56,221 nt of DNA from Phoronis australis (GCA_002633005.1 NMRA01000106.1:928370-984590); one strand, 5' to 3'; numbered from the stretch's first letter, positions 34,614 through 46,604 are shown. The notes: a model not told the origin generated them from the letters alone. Translations and numbers: made by a program.

Positions 34614-37600
34614 CTTCAGGTAGTTGAGGACAGGCAGAAGATGATGGTTCAGCTCAGGTGGAAAGGATGACATATTGTTGACAACACCACAAGTCAGGTC
34701 CAGCAACCTGTAACAGTGCAGCATCCATTTACAATATGTTCAGATCAAATGCTGATTTTATGAGAGATGAGGCCAAAATGTTCTGGTAGCAAAGATCCTC
34801 ATTATTATGGTATGTTATGTGCTAAAATACAAAACTAAGGTCAGTGTCCAATGGCTTCTTTATTAAAAAGTTTTAGCTCATAATGTACTCAGGGCAAAAG
34901 TCAGAAATGTGTACTACTTGAATTTTCATCACATGATCATTCGAATATTGAAAGGAGTTTCTTAAGTCTTGGCAACTGGTCACCTATGGCAACAAAGCAA
35001 GCCCTTAGACAAATAAATGCATACCAAGATGGATCAGAACCACTGATCTACCAATATATTTCAGTCACTAACAGCTTCAAATGGCATGTCAAACAAGTAA
35101 AGCCATTTCTATATGCAAGGGTTAAAATCTAAGGCACAGAAACAAGATAACTAAAAACTGATGGAATCATGGCACTATCAAGGTTTGACACATTCTTCAA
35201 AGTTCACCAACGACAAGTCTGGCTATACTTAAATCCCCATGCTACAGAAAAAAAAAACAATCCAAAGCTCACCATTTTTGCTGCAGCTCAGACAGAGCTG
35301 GTGGGTCACTGCTGTTTAGAGTTGACTTTATTGCACTAAAGTTCTTTTCTATAGCGGACTTGGTGCTCGCAAGGCAGTGGGCATTTTTACCAAGAGATGT
35401 ACAGGCTTGCTAGAATGAAATAAAAAATGAAACTGTAAACACAATGCTACATACGAGCAAGTCATTACTGAGGATTAGCACAAAATAATTTCCAAGACGC
35501 CACCTATGGGATTGCAGTTGCACATAAAACTAGTCGCTCCAATTCATTGGCTGATCACAGAAATTCAACGTGACTTGGTTCAATTCTGATGTAGGTTAAC
35601 ACGAATATGGTAAAATTTAGTCTTTTCATCGCATAAAGCTTAAAGAAGCAGTGAATACACGAAACTTGATATTATCCTTACAAACGTGATCAAAATGAAA
35701 GCAATGGTTAAGAAAAATATCAGTACTCCAATGTTAAAAGTGTGATTTCAATTCCAGTCAAAGCAAAATATATAGTCAACGCTTTACCTGAAGGACTCCG
35801 CTGTTCAAAGTCTATTCACTAAAATATAGATTACAAGCAGAATGCTTGCCATTATACATTTTATGCAAGTATGTAGGCTCACGCAGTTATAGTCAAAATA
35901 TTTTTTTGCTGTGTCCTTTGCCCATTCTTAGCACTTTTTACTTTACTAGTGCACATAAAACAATATATGCAAACATACAATTCTATAACAGATAAGTCGA
36001 GTTTCACGAACACTCTATTTTGAAAACCTTGATGCTTGGTTTTTACTCAATTGTTCCTAATATAGGTGCATGACCTTGAAGTCCAGGAACAGTGAGGTAC
36101 AGCTTCAAATACAGGTGTATGGGTCTAACTATGCATACACACTGAAATTAATATCAATCAATAGCTTTTAGCATAAACAAATCAATACTTACGAACAAGA
36201 GAGCTATCTCGTGAGCCATGTATTTATGGTTCTTTTGACTGTGTACATCATTATTGAGTTGCTGGGCAGTAACAACAACTTGGTTCAACTGGGTCAACTT
36301 TTTGAAATAACCTGAAAGATTTTCGAGCAAATGTCTATTAAGTTGATAAAACATGTTCTGTCAACAAATGGTGTAAATGTCTACTACAGGTTTCATAATG
36401 AGAGGTGTGATAATAATCATTTGAAAGTCCGAATAGCGTAATTCAGTGGTTACAGTACATGCCAAAAGCATTCAGACAAAACTGTCTAGAATTCCCCCAT
36501 CATGTCGGCTGGGCAGAAGTGGAATTCATCCTCAGAGTAGTCTCCCCTCATGACCATCAGAGTAGTCTCCCCTGATGACCAAGAATGAAGGGGAAATAAC
36601 TGGAAAGTAAGTAAAGTGGCTAAGCCATTCTGTAATTAGAATTTTGTCACTATAATAGCCATTACCAGCCATTTTTCCTGTCACAGAATTAGCCATCATG
36701 ACACAGAATGACAGAAACGATATTTTGTTCAAATACTGTTGTCTTGCACTGTGCACCCACTTAATGCGAGACAGAACATTCTCTCAGCTTAAAGTACTAC
36801 GGCTCTCTGAAGAGAAAGACATCCTGTAATGTGGCGGTTCTATAGTCTCTCTTTGTAATTACAACAATTAAGTAGTAAATATCACACAAGAACTCTACAA
36901 GTCACCTGTTTTATAACTGGTGGTTCCAACACATACCAAAACTAACACATTATAAATAAATTTAAAAAATAATAATTGTGGATGGATACTTCACGTTCAA
37001 AAACATGCTACTTTTCAAGCCAGCAGTGAATTTGGAGTGCATTCAGTAGAAGCGAGAAGCTCACGAAAATACAAGATCACGCAAGACTTTGGGAGATACC
37101 GCCATGCTATATAAGCGAATCACGTGGTCACACTAGCTTCCTTCAGGAGATTCTTGCACCAACTGAACTCAGTCCTAGTGATATCTTTCAATGCTAAGTG
37201 AGTATTGTGATTGGTGCGCTCAGCCAGTTTGATCACAAAAGTCACACAGACATTCCAGCACAACTATGGAGTAATGTCGATTGTCGGGTTGACCTCTCAT
37301 GGAGGGGGGGAGAATGGCAAAGAGCCTAATATTAAAAAGAAGGGTATGCACACGCTCATAGAGCAAATGTGGCAGTGTTAAGGAACCGACATTTATACAA
37401 TGTAACACCAATTGTTGCAACAAGACAGACAAAATAACCATTACTGTAACAAGCCAAAACTCACTTGTCAGAGAACATTCTTGGTGATTTAATAATTTTG
37501 AAATAACAGGTTCATTAGCTCTAAAAACTAGAAGTGGATAATTCCATCCCAATAGTTCGCTCAAAAATAATTGCCAAAATTCCATTTTCCAAAGGCTGTT

Positions 37601-40575
37601 TACACTGCTGTAAACAATGGAAACTTTACCAAATGTTGCTTTACGAGGTCTACACAGTACAAATCATGCTAGCAATAGACAGTAATTTATTCCTGGAGAA
37701 ATTTGACAGAATAAAATTTTACTTGTCAGCCATATTGTGTGCTTAGTATTAACACTTACCATAATCACCATCTCTAATTCATGAACAAACGATGAGGTCC
37801 TTTAAAATCCAAATAATACAATAAGTCCGAACATTAATAATAACACAATATTACAAAAAACAACAAACCATCAGTTTCAGTTTCTCTGAGAGTCAGGGAC
37901 AGATCGCTCGGCCTTGTGATGTATGCCGCAGCCCTCGGGTACAGGCGAGCTAAAGAAGAGTAGTCAAGGTAATCTTCCACATGCTGTTGGCAGGATGGTA
38001 GTTTGCGCATGACACTTTTCAACTCATCATGTATGAGCATGGCTAAAAACAAAACATTGGCAATTCTAATTAATAACACTTAAAGCTATATCAATCTCTG
38101 CTTCAGTTGAGTATTACCTAAGGACATCCCGTTTCTCGCATTGGTGACTGTCGAATGTTTTGATTTAATTTTGCGATGTGTCACAAAAACTAGAGTACGT
38201 AAGGCAAGTGAGAACTTCAGTCTAATAGCAGTGATGGATCTGCAGAGGGTCCAGTGCCCGCTTGTATGAAAGGGACTCAACTACGTTCTCTAAATCTACT
38301 GCTTATTAGTGGACTTAAGAAAACACTTATTGTCCTTTCGTATGTTGTTTAAGTTTCATTACTAAGTTTTGAATTGATCAAGAGTGAACTCTACGCTAAA
38401 TTCTCAATATCATTGAAAATAAGTAGGAATCTTTTCATGCAACGCCCTTAACTTAAGGACGAAGTCCCTATCTATTTTCATTGAACTAAGGGTGCAGGTT
38501 TAATTACATCATTAGGAAAATGTTATTAGTTAAAGAGGACCTCATGATGAAGGTAAAATGGTGGGAAAAGATTACATCCGTGAGTGAAGAACGACAAAAA
38601 GTATGCAGTAGATTTAGGAAACTTAGTCAAGTCCCTATTTGGGACTGTTTCATGCAACCGGGCCCAGGGGACTTAAAACCCCTTACTTCAATATACTTTG
38701 GCTCCTCACTAAGTTAAACTGGGCTTTTAATTTTGTACTGTTGAACTTGAATTGGGATCGGTTCTTGCCAAGCTTTCATGAAGTTCAGATGAAGAGGACG
38801 TAATAGTCAACAGAACTACACGGGTGTAGGAGTATATACTCAATTACATTTTCACTAAAATGAAGAGAGGTCATTTCTAAGAAGGAAAGGTCAAAGGACA
38901 GATGAATTTTTCACTAGTATTCAATCAAAAAGCATTGCTTACCCTTTGTTTCAAAAGAATTGGACACACGACCATGGCTTATTCTTCCAGAAGATGCCTA
39001 AAAGATTTTAAAAATTTTAAAATTTTCCATGCATATTAAAATAAAGAGAATAAGAACCAAAATTTACTCAAAATATTCACAACCCAAGTAATATTTACAA
39101 ATGATTATTGACTGAGTAATTAATACCATTACAATTAAAAGGTATGATTATATATATACAATAAATATTATCAATTGAAACCAACCAAAACAGTAACCAC
39201 AAATGAATATTTTGAATACAGATTAACAGTACAGTCCAGTGGAGCAAGATTGATGTATTCATACTATAACATTAGAGTGTTTAGTGCCAACTTTTCTCCC
39301 TAGATGAGTGACCCGTGTTTTTCTCACTGCAGTTGGGAATGATCAGCCTTGGTTGGCGTCAGCATTTCAGATTTGGAGACCGATCCCTCAGCAGGAGACA
39401 GTTAATATGTGGCTCTGATGTCCAATTTGGTTGTGGCTGTCCACTGTTAAATTTCAAATTCGCGCTTTCACAGACACGACTAAGTTGTTTTTGCTTTTGC
39501 TTAAAGAAAGTATGTTTCAGTAATTTCGAATGAAAAAAATTGTCGAACTATGAGAGGAGTTACATAAATGTGAAGAGTGAAAGTCACGGAATTAGCCCAA
39601 TGTGTTCTGCAAGTAAACTCCTTCGTGGAGAAACTTGACATCCCAGATGTTTACTTGGTGTAATTGAATTAAGCACAACACCATGATACAGGCAGAAATT
39701 GGTAACTCCCCAACATGAAAGCAGCTCTTTTGGCCTTAGGAGAACACTTGGCTATGGATGGAGGATAGAATCAGTAGAGGTTACCAGCGTCTTCTATGAT
39801 GACAAAAAACAAATTTTGATTTATACAACTGACTGTAAAGACATATTGATCTGCATTATAAATACCGTTACGGCCGGTAAGATGATTCCGATCAAATGAA
39901 AAACTGAAAAACACGTTTAGAATGCCTCAACAAGGCCTCGATCAGATATGCCAGTGTGCATTATTCAGTAAAATCAAGATGTTTAAATTATAAACGTAAA
40001 ATTATCATTGGCCTCGCCGTCGATCAATCAGTATATAGTTTACAAGATTTACCTCTTTAAGTTCCTTTTTGCACAGAAAATCTAGTTGAGCGCACAGAGA
40101 CAGCAGTTCGATGACTGTGTTGTTTCCGGAATGTTCTGTTGTCCAAATCGGTTCATGAACACAGAGATGAACTGAAATATTTGGTGACACAGAGTACATT
40201 ATGACATTATGTCGTGTTCACAACAAAAATGCCTAACTGACACTTTTAAAGCAATTAACTACTATGATAACAGTACATCAAAAGAATAATACCCTGAAAC
40301 TAGGAATAATTTGTCCTAGCTTGAAAGGAAATCCGTACACAGAAATAAATAATACATACAAAAATTTCTAAATGTCCAAATACGATTGAACTGACGAAAC
40401 TGCAGTCCAGCTTGAGGACTCCTAGTCACGAACTGAGGCGTGTGGGTTTGAAATGACTTTTTACTCAGTTCAAGAGTGGGAATAAACAAAATAAATATAC
40501 ACTATGTCTACCTTTCAAGGAGGGGTCATACTGACTAGGCACACGAAGAGGACCAGAAAGAACACATGCTGCCAT
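34605..40575 (-). CDS. Unrecognised 256-aa, largely alpha-helical protein, 7 exons
   Basis: Exons on the minus strand: 40575-40512, 40171-40053, 38997-38943, 38042-37869, 36311-36193, 35409-35273, 34707-34605. They total 771 nt with GT-AG borders and consistent phases (1, 0, 1, 1, 0, 2), strong evidence for a real gene. The product starts MAACVLSGPLRVPSQYDPSL. It then has helical segments: ELLSLCAQLDFLCKKELKE in exon 2, MLIHDELKSVMRKL in exon 4, LTQLNQVVVTAQQLNNDV in exon 5, and a helix-rich exon 6 (STKSAIEKNFSAIKSTL). The C-terminus ends near ELNHHLLPVLNYLKS. There is no signal peptide, membrane span or zinc motif. Layout suggests a small subunit of a coiled, multi-helix complex, but I cannot name the family. 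It converges with TAF9. Confidence 0.75.
36500..36725. repeat. dispersed repeat fragment with a 25-bp duplication (intron of the 256-aa gene)
   Basis: CAGAGTAGTCTCCCCT followed by ATGACC occurs twice in a row near 36532-36582. Then comes GAATGAAGGGGAAATAACTGG and CTAAGCCATTCTGTAATTAG, the latter matching the 84-bp unit at 21262-21428. It probably represents a longer dispersed element of which the MCCC1 introns carry other pieces. Confidence 0.6.
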
Positions 40576-41104
40576 TGTCGCTGAAGACAACCAACTTCGT
40601 GACACGCGGTGATTGGCACTGGAGAAGCCTACTCGTCGACTGAAAGGCTGAAAGCCGATCTTTCACCAGACACCAGTTTACTGACTTGAGAAAGTGTACA
40701 GGCCCACGTGCGGAACGTCGGCGACAAAGAATATCCTCAGGTATTCAACTTTCACACTGGCTTCATGCAAAACTCGTCATTTACAGTCAGAACTGGGGAC
40801 ATCTCTATATGGCTTTGTCGGTAAAGAGAACCGTGAATTATTGATTATGTTGCGAAGCATCGATCGAGTGGGATGATTGAAAACAACATATTGAGTGACC
40901 TCTAGCGGCCAAATAGATAAACACTTGCCCTTCGTTCGCTGTGCGTCAGTGAACTTGCCAGGAATCTTGCTTAATCTCAAGATCGTGGGATCTTTAGAGC
41001 TGAAAAGCTAGGAAGTGTCTAAAACTTTCAACCACACGACGCAACTTTTCTAAAAACACGCTTGCGCAATATAAATTAATTCAATTAGTTGGTTTATTTT
41101 AAGC

Positions 41105-41534
41105 TTACGGCAATTGTAAATTGCATTCAGCTTCGTAGTAGGCCGCAAGTTAGAATATAAATAGTCTTTGAAGTTGCAATATTAAAACTTAAAAACTATT
41201 TGTAAATAGCAGTCAGCAAGGCTTCCCCGCGCCGTGAGCACTGAATATTGACCTTGAGACAGCTAGACAGTCTCGCCGCGTTTCTTGAGTGAGTTGGGGC
41301 TCGTCTCCCGGTTTGAATGCCAGTGAACGTGGTTATCGGGCCCTCTCTGGCGCCGCCGAACATCCGGCTGTGGATCCGTTTAACATGGGCGCACCCATGC
41401 ATGCAGGGGGAGGGGGCGAGGGGGGCTACGTAGAGCCCCCCGATTTGGCGATGTGGGCAAACAGGTTTGCCTTAGAGAAACAAAAAGTGCGAGAAAACGA
41501 GACAAAAATTAAAAGTCCACTAAAGAAGGCATAA
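41105..41534 (+). mobile_element. possible 5' LTR end and leader of a retrotransposon fragment
   Basis: TATAAATAG (41156-41164) is followed about 130 bp later by TGGGGCTCGTC (41295-41305), which has the form of a primer-binding site complementary to a tRNA-Pro 3' end (TGG plus acceptor stem). An open frame then runs to a stop at 41532-41534, with a Gly-rich segment and a polar end (MWANRFALEKQKVRENETK). This order fits U3-R-U5, PBS, then gag. No second LTR, protease or polymerase is visible, so the call is tentative. Confidence 0.35.
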
Positions 41535-41927
41535 AGACATAATTAATAGACCCGAACGTGCCCCATTTTTTGCCTGCTCCCGCTTTTTTCGTTAGTAAAA
41601 GCTCCGACATCGCTGGAAATTCGAGCCCCCCCCATATTAAAGGCTGGGTGTATGCATGTTTAGGAAGTTGTTTGCATGTCTTTCCGAATGGGAGTACGTA
41701 AAGTTGTGACAACCGATTTGTCAGTCATCTTGTCACCTTCCTGTTGGTTGGTGCGCGTTGGCTTGTTGTTTTTCAGACGATAAAATGTAAGGCGTATGGA
41801 TTTCTACTTTGTACTACTTTGTGATTTGCCCATGTAATATCAAAAAAATACATACTCGTTGTTATTAACCATTCCTGTTGTGTTGTCACAGGGCAATACA
41901 GTATTAGTGATGTCTAGGCCTACACGG

Positions 41928-42430
41928 CAATAAAATATTGGCTGAAATAAACTGAAATGTTAAGGACAGAAACCAAAATTTTTTAACGTGTTTGGCTTCA
42001 ATTCCTCATAAAAAGCTAGGAACCAGTACTGGTTCCTAGTAAAAAGTTAGTGCAGGGTCCTTCTTTCAAGAAATACGATCAGTAAAAATTGGCCAAAACG
42101 CTGCGATGGGTTTTTATTTGGTGACAACATGCCAAGAAGTGTGTAGGTGCTAGAATGGATACGAAGAATAGACGCTGCCAGATCCCTGAGGATCCAAAGT
42201 TGAGGCAGCCTGCTTAAACAGATGAGTTTTGAGTCGACTGATAGAGCCTACAGTTGTTTTAGTGTGGTGGATAGTTGGCGTTGGCCGAGCGTCGTGACAT
42301 CGGACATAAGATTGAGACTGGTGACTATCAAAAGAAAGATTGATATCAGGCCTCTGAAAACCGGTGTCGTCTGGAATACGGATTAATCGGGTGTTAGCTG
42401 TAATGAACCAAAAATCCCCTCCCCCCCGTT
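41928..42430 (+). repeat. ~510-bp dispersed segment, copy 1
   Basis: It shares long stretches with 45190-45700 in the same orientation: AATAAACTGAAATGTTAAG, TTGGCCAAAACGCTGCGAT, then GAAAACCGGTGTCGTCTGG and AATACGGA, and GTTAGCTGTA. It contains the 24-bp palindrome at 42016-42039, which copy 2 lacks. No coding frame is shared. Confidence 0.8.
42016..42039. repeat. perfect 24-bp palindrome
   Basis: CTAGGAACCAGTACTGGTTC followed by CTAG is its own reverse complement. Its flanks AAAAAG/AAAAAGTTAG suggest a small duplication around it. The related copies at 45280 and 20960 lack it. Confidence 0.9.
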
Positions 42431-43720
42431 CGGAAAGTCTTTGAGTTATGTAACATCTGTCTGTGTCATTCGTTTAGAAAACATTTTGTGTGTAAAGAGT
42501 TCCCCAGTCAAGTTACAGGAGACAGAAACCCTCGAGCTGGACTGTTAGTGGCTCTCTAGATGCGCATTAGTACCATCAAAAGTGCTGACTTCAGCCGAAG
42601 CTGATCTCATCAAGTTTATTATGAAAAAGACGGGTTATCGGCTTGTCTCAGTAGAAAACTTAGCACTGTTTTATCATCTGAAAAAACAAAAAGGCACAAA
42701 TTTTATTTTTGTGGCAGTCGGTCTGAGCATTGGGCGTACGACGGAACCGGGGCACTACATAAACCGTTGTATTGAAGAGAGGGTCGCGATCGGTTTGCCC
42801 AACTGGTCGGAACGTTATACTCCTAAAAACAACAATTCAACCGGCATCGGTGATATCTAGAAGCTGAACAACTATGCCGTAATCATTGACTGTAAAATAG
42901 CCTCGTTGGAAGTCCACCACTTTTTCCACATTTATAATTCACCATACATGAAATGGTTCTTTTTTAGATTATTTTGTACTTAATCTTATCAATTTATCCC
43001 TATGAGAGTGTTTGTAGAATTTGATCAGCGGGAAACGTTGAATAAATCACTTAAAACTGCTTCTCGGCCTATTATGTTAGCTGGCTAAAACGAAAATCAA
43101 ATTAGACCAATTACTCAGGCTCATATAATGGTCTCATATAATATTTCTTACCGTGATATGACTCCATTTCCGTTCCCAACAAGTACCTCGAAACCATCAC
43201 CGACTGAAGAAATCGTTGAACCGCCGGATTATTATATCATTAATGGAGTTGGCCCCTACATGCAATTACGAATTCGAAAATCGGGTATATGTGTACGTAT
43301 AATAGGGCCGCCCCGGATTACATAGCAACACCCGAAGCTCCTTGCATTTACCCGCAATGCCGTAAACATCTGCCATGCACATTTGCTGCCTCGCTTTCGA
43401 TTCTTTACAAGTTAATTTTATCGGTTGCATTACTCTATTTGTTAAACCCCGAATCAAGCCTCCACTAAAACGGGGGAAATACGGCTTTGACCAATCGTTG
43501 TTCACTGATACTCGCCGATTGACACCGTTCGACATTTTGGGAATCCTAGAAACCCTGATTGAGTTTCGTTGCCATTCCCCGTGATGGGTGTATATTCGGA
43601 AAAGTTTCCGTACTGATAAGCCCATGCGTACGTACATTTAGGGGTCCACGTCATGATTGCGATATGGAAAGTGGAGTGAACACTAAATCGAACGTGTACT
43701 ATTTTTAAAAAGTCCCATTA
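42431..43720. other. stretch without recognisable gene
   Basis: There are open frames of 65-123 codons on both strands (for example 42582-42860 plus), but none shows domains, splice signals or similarity that I recognise. Base composition is closer to 45% GC than in the gene introns, as in the neighbouring repeats, so old mobile DNA is likely. Confidence 0.5.
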
Positions 43721-44068
43721 CACGGGTGAGAAACAACATGACCGCCGGTCCTCTTAATCGGACCGCCTCACCCAAAACAGGACCTCCGGGGATCAAATGG
43801 GACCGTCGCACCAGAAAGTGGGACTGACGCACATAAAAACATGACTGCCCCACCAGAAAACAGGACCGCCGGGGACTGAAACCGCATATTAGTTGTCCGG
43901 CGCTCATGCTCATTCTCCGGCGGTCCTGTTTTGTGGTGGGGCGGTCATATTTTTAGGTGCGTCAGTCCCATTTTCTGGTGCGACGGTCCCATTTGATCCC
44001 CGGAGATCCTGTTTTGGGTGAGTCAGTCCGATTTAGAGGACCGGCGGTCATGTTGTTTCTCACACGTG
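43721..44068. mobile_element. 348-bp foldback element with 152-nt arms
   Basis: The left arm 43721-43872 and right arm 43917-44068 are inverted near-copies of equal length around a 44-nt loop. Ends read CACGGGTGAGAAACAACATG and its inverse GTTTCTCACACGTG. The arms are GC-rich and themselves contain a short repeated motif around GGACCGCC and CACCAGAAA. There is no coding potential. The structure fits a foldback or MITE-type DNA element. Confidence 0.85.
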
Positions 44069-44202
44069 CATTAACTGTTTCCATCTCTGCCCCCAACGTA
44101 AGTTTGGACCAGTATGGTCAGCCACCAGATGTAACCGTGTCTATACTAATGTGGTCGATATATCATTTTCTCGATCATCTCAACACTGCACTATATGGAT
44201 AT

Positions 44203-44348
44203 CAGTGGCGGATTTGGAGGAGGGGGCAAAGGGGGCCATGCCCCCCTAAAATAGATTTCATTCAGTTCAGGGGTGCGAATGTCTGACAGGCAAAATCCTG
44301 GCTGTAATACTCTGCCCTGTCCCCCTAACTAATAAATCCTCCGCCCTG
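44203..44348 (+). mobile_element. CAGTGGCGGAT-type short element, copy 1
   Basis: It starts CAGTGGCGGATTTGGAGG, has a purine-rich GGGGGCAAAGGGGGCCATG, then TGCGAATGTCTGACAGGC, and ends CCTCCGCCCTG. It is the inverted counterpart of 45299-45461. Ends of this kind are widespread among metazoan DNA-transposon MITEs (hAT-like); superfamily assignment is tentative. Confidence 0.75.
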
Positions 44349-44584
44349 GATAAAGTAAAGGGACTCCTCCAATATTACCAAAAAAAAAACGTCATCCTCA
44401 TCTCACCTTGCTGTGACGTACAAGATCATTTTGTTCGCTACTCAATAACCCCGGCACCCTTCTTTCATTTACGCAACCATGTTGCCAATCAAGAAGTGAT
44501 TTTCTAGGCTTCCTGGAGTAGACTGGATAGGCTATTGGAATGTGTTTATGACAGGTTTTCATGGTTAGTTAGCTTAGGTATTTA

Positions 44585-44760
44585 CTGTACATGTTCAGTT
44601 TAAAGTTATTAATTGTTACCTCGTGATTGTTACCTCTTGACATATATTTAGCGTAGGGGTATTTCCTAGTCCTGTACATGTTCAGTTTAAAGTTGTTCCT
44701 CTTGACATATATTTACAAATCATCCCAGCCCAAGCTAATCTTTCCAATTGGTTAGTTTTA
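44585..44760 (+). repeat. 87-bp direct duplication
   Basis: CTGTACATGTTCAGTTTAAA begins at 44585 and again at 44672, each followed within a short distance by CTCTTGACATATATTTA. Flanks carry no gene. Confidence 0.85.
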
Positions 44761-45189
44761 TATTTGGCGCACATTCTGATTGGTCGAATAGGTTCACTTG
44801 CATGTTATATGTTGTATCTTTATACTATCGCACCAGTAGCTTTTAATACATCATACCAAACACAACCATTTTTCTCTTCGAACCACCTCGGGTTTTATCC
44901 ATACACAATAAAACCCGCATAGGCCAATATGGCACTTTTAGTGAATGGACTTTCGGGTCTACAAGACGATTATACAGACAGGTGATTGATAACCATGCAC
45001 AACCACCCTGTGGGACATTCCTCTGTACCCTCCGGCTCATCAAGAAATCCGAGTCGGCCCGCCCAGTTGTATCTTTATAGTTGGACTATGCTTCTCTACA
45101 TCTACTCTGGGGAAAACCAGAGTCGCCGTCCGCCCTTGATATCACCCCGGTGATCTAAGCTCCCACGTGTTGTAGTGGCCATTAGTGTT

Positions 45190-45700
45190 GTCTTCGCGGT
45201 AATATAGTGGCTGGAATAAATTGAAATGTCAAGCGCAGAAACTGCTTTTTTAACGTGCATGTCTTCTGAAATTGAATGCCTCGTGAAAAGTTAGAATACA
45301 TGGGCAGATCCAGGATTTTGAGTTAGGGGGGGCCAGGGCAGAGTATTAGCCAGGATTTTGCCCGTCAGACATTCGCACCCCCGTACTGCCAAATGGAATC
45401 TGGGAGAATTTTAGGGGGGGGCATGGCCCCCTTGGCCCCCCCCCCTCTAAATCCGCCACTGGAATAGAATCCTTCTTTAGAGGAAGAAATGCGATAAAAA
45501 CTGGCCAAAACGCTGCGATAGGTTTTCATTCGTTTACCTCGGTTTTGAGTCGCTGCGTGCCGTGATAGATAATTGGCGCCGCGTCGTGACACTGGACAAA
45601 AGAATGAGCCTTGTCATTAACAATGATTGATACCAGGCTTCTAGAAACCGGTGTCGCCTGGAATACGGACTAAATGGGAGTTAGCTGTACCCCCTTCCCT
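45190..45700 (+). repeat. ~510-bp dispersed segment, copy 2, split by an inserted element
   Basis: It is the counterpart of 41928-42430. Matching sequence stops at 45298 and resumes at 45462, with the 163-bp element between. Confidence 0.8.
45299..45461 (-). mobile_element. CAGTGGCGGAT-type short element, copy 2, nested, with 5-bp target duplication
   Basis: The inverted version of 44203-44348. The ends read CATGGGCAGATCCAGG on the left and, inverted, CAGTGGCGGATTTAGAGG on the right. GAATA occurs immediately on both sides (45294-45298 and 45462-45466). The uninterrupted relative at 41928-42430 acts as an empty site. Confidence 0.85.
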
Positions 45701-46267
45701 TGCTGCCAAATTTTAGCGCGGGGTTTCAAAAAGCTTATTCAGAACACAGCATGCCTGTTATTTTCATCGTCATTTCAACTACCTGACGAAGACTCTACAC
45801 AAACAGGCTCAAAAGCAAGTGATTTTAGGTGTTTTATCATCTTGCTGCAGCGAGTGGTATTTGTTTCATTGAATGCCTACTGCACAAACAAGTTACACAG
45901 TGTGGATACAAACAAACCCAGTATTCAGTATATAATTTTATTTACAACTAACTACTAAACGCACGATAAAATCTCACCAATTTAGAGCAGAATATAGGCA
46001 AAATGAAATTCCCGGAAAGCTGCGGGCACTCACCACGATGTTATGAGACTTCGAAATAGAGAAAAGGTCAAATTTGGCAACGTCAGAAATTAGTGAAATA
46101 TTACTGCAGCTTGCTCTAAATAGTACGTTTACAAAGAAGTATATCCATCATTGTCACAAGGCCTCAGTCTCAGCATGGGTTCCAGCACACTATTATACAC
46201 AGTTACATGGATGGCAAGTGGTCAGTGCTTTAAAACTTAATCCCATTTTCTGGGAAGCCTGGCGTGC

Positions 46268-46406
46268 GTTCAGTAGACGCTAGGACCTACGCTAGGACCT
46301 AGCCAAAAGCTAGTCATGGTCACGTGCTCTCATTTGAAATACACGGCAATATCACGCGTAATCTCGCAAAGTCTTGCTTTTAAGCTAGGTCCTAGCGTTA
46401 CTGAAC
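46268..46406. mobile_element. 139-bp element with ~27-bp terminal inverted repeats
   Basis: The left reads GTTCAGTAGACGCTAGGACC and repeats ACGCTAGGACCTAGC once more. The right end is TAGGTCCTAGCGTTACTGAAC, its inverse. The middle is unrelated A/T-rich sequence. MITE-like; it lies just downstream of the TRIM gene. Confidence 0.8.
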
Positions 46407-46604
46407 GGGAGGCTGTTCAACATGAAATCACCGGATCCTTCGAAAATAACCAAACGAGACTTCCGTTGTGGAAAGATCACAAATATCAGACAATAATCTT
46501 TGTCATGAACTTATAACAGGTAAACAAGACTTACTGATAGTCACAAATATTTAAGTGTGTATGTATATATATCATACAAGAGAAAGTCTTCAATCTTTTT
46601 GAAC

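Noticed and set aside
36312-36354. Upstream extension of exon 5 of the 256-aa gene to an ATG at 36354
   Set aside because: Using the acceptor near 36350 breaks the frame with exon 4; the acceptor at 36312 restores it, so the extension is intron.
37220-37585. 121-aa hydrophobic minus-strand frame in an intron of the 256-aa gene
   Set aside because: No splice signals join it to the neighbouring exons in phase, and Leu/Phe-rich frames are expected in T-rich intron DNA.
42582-42860. 92-aa plus-strand frame
   Set aside because: The sequence looks somewhat protein-like, but I see no domain, promoter or splice partner.
43266-43637. 123-aa minus-strand frame
   Set aside because: A plus-strand frame of similar length overlaps it, there is no recognisable motif, and it lies in a mobile-DNA stretch; most likely chance.
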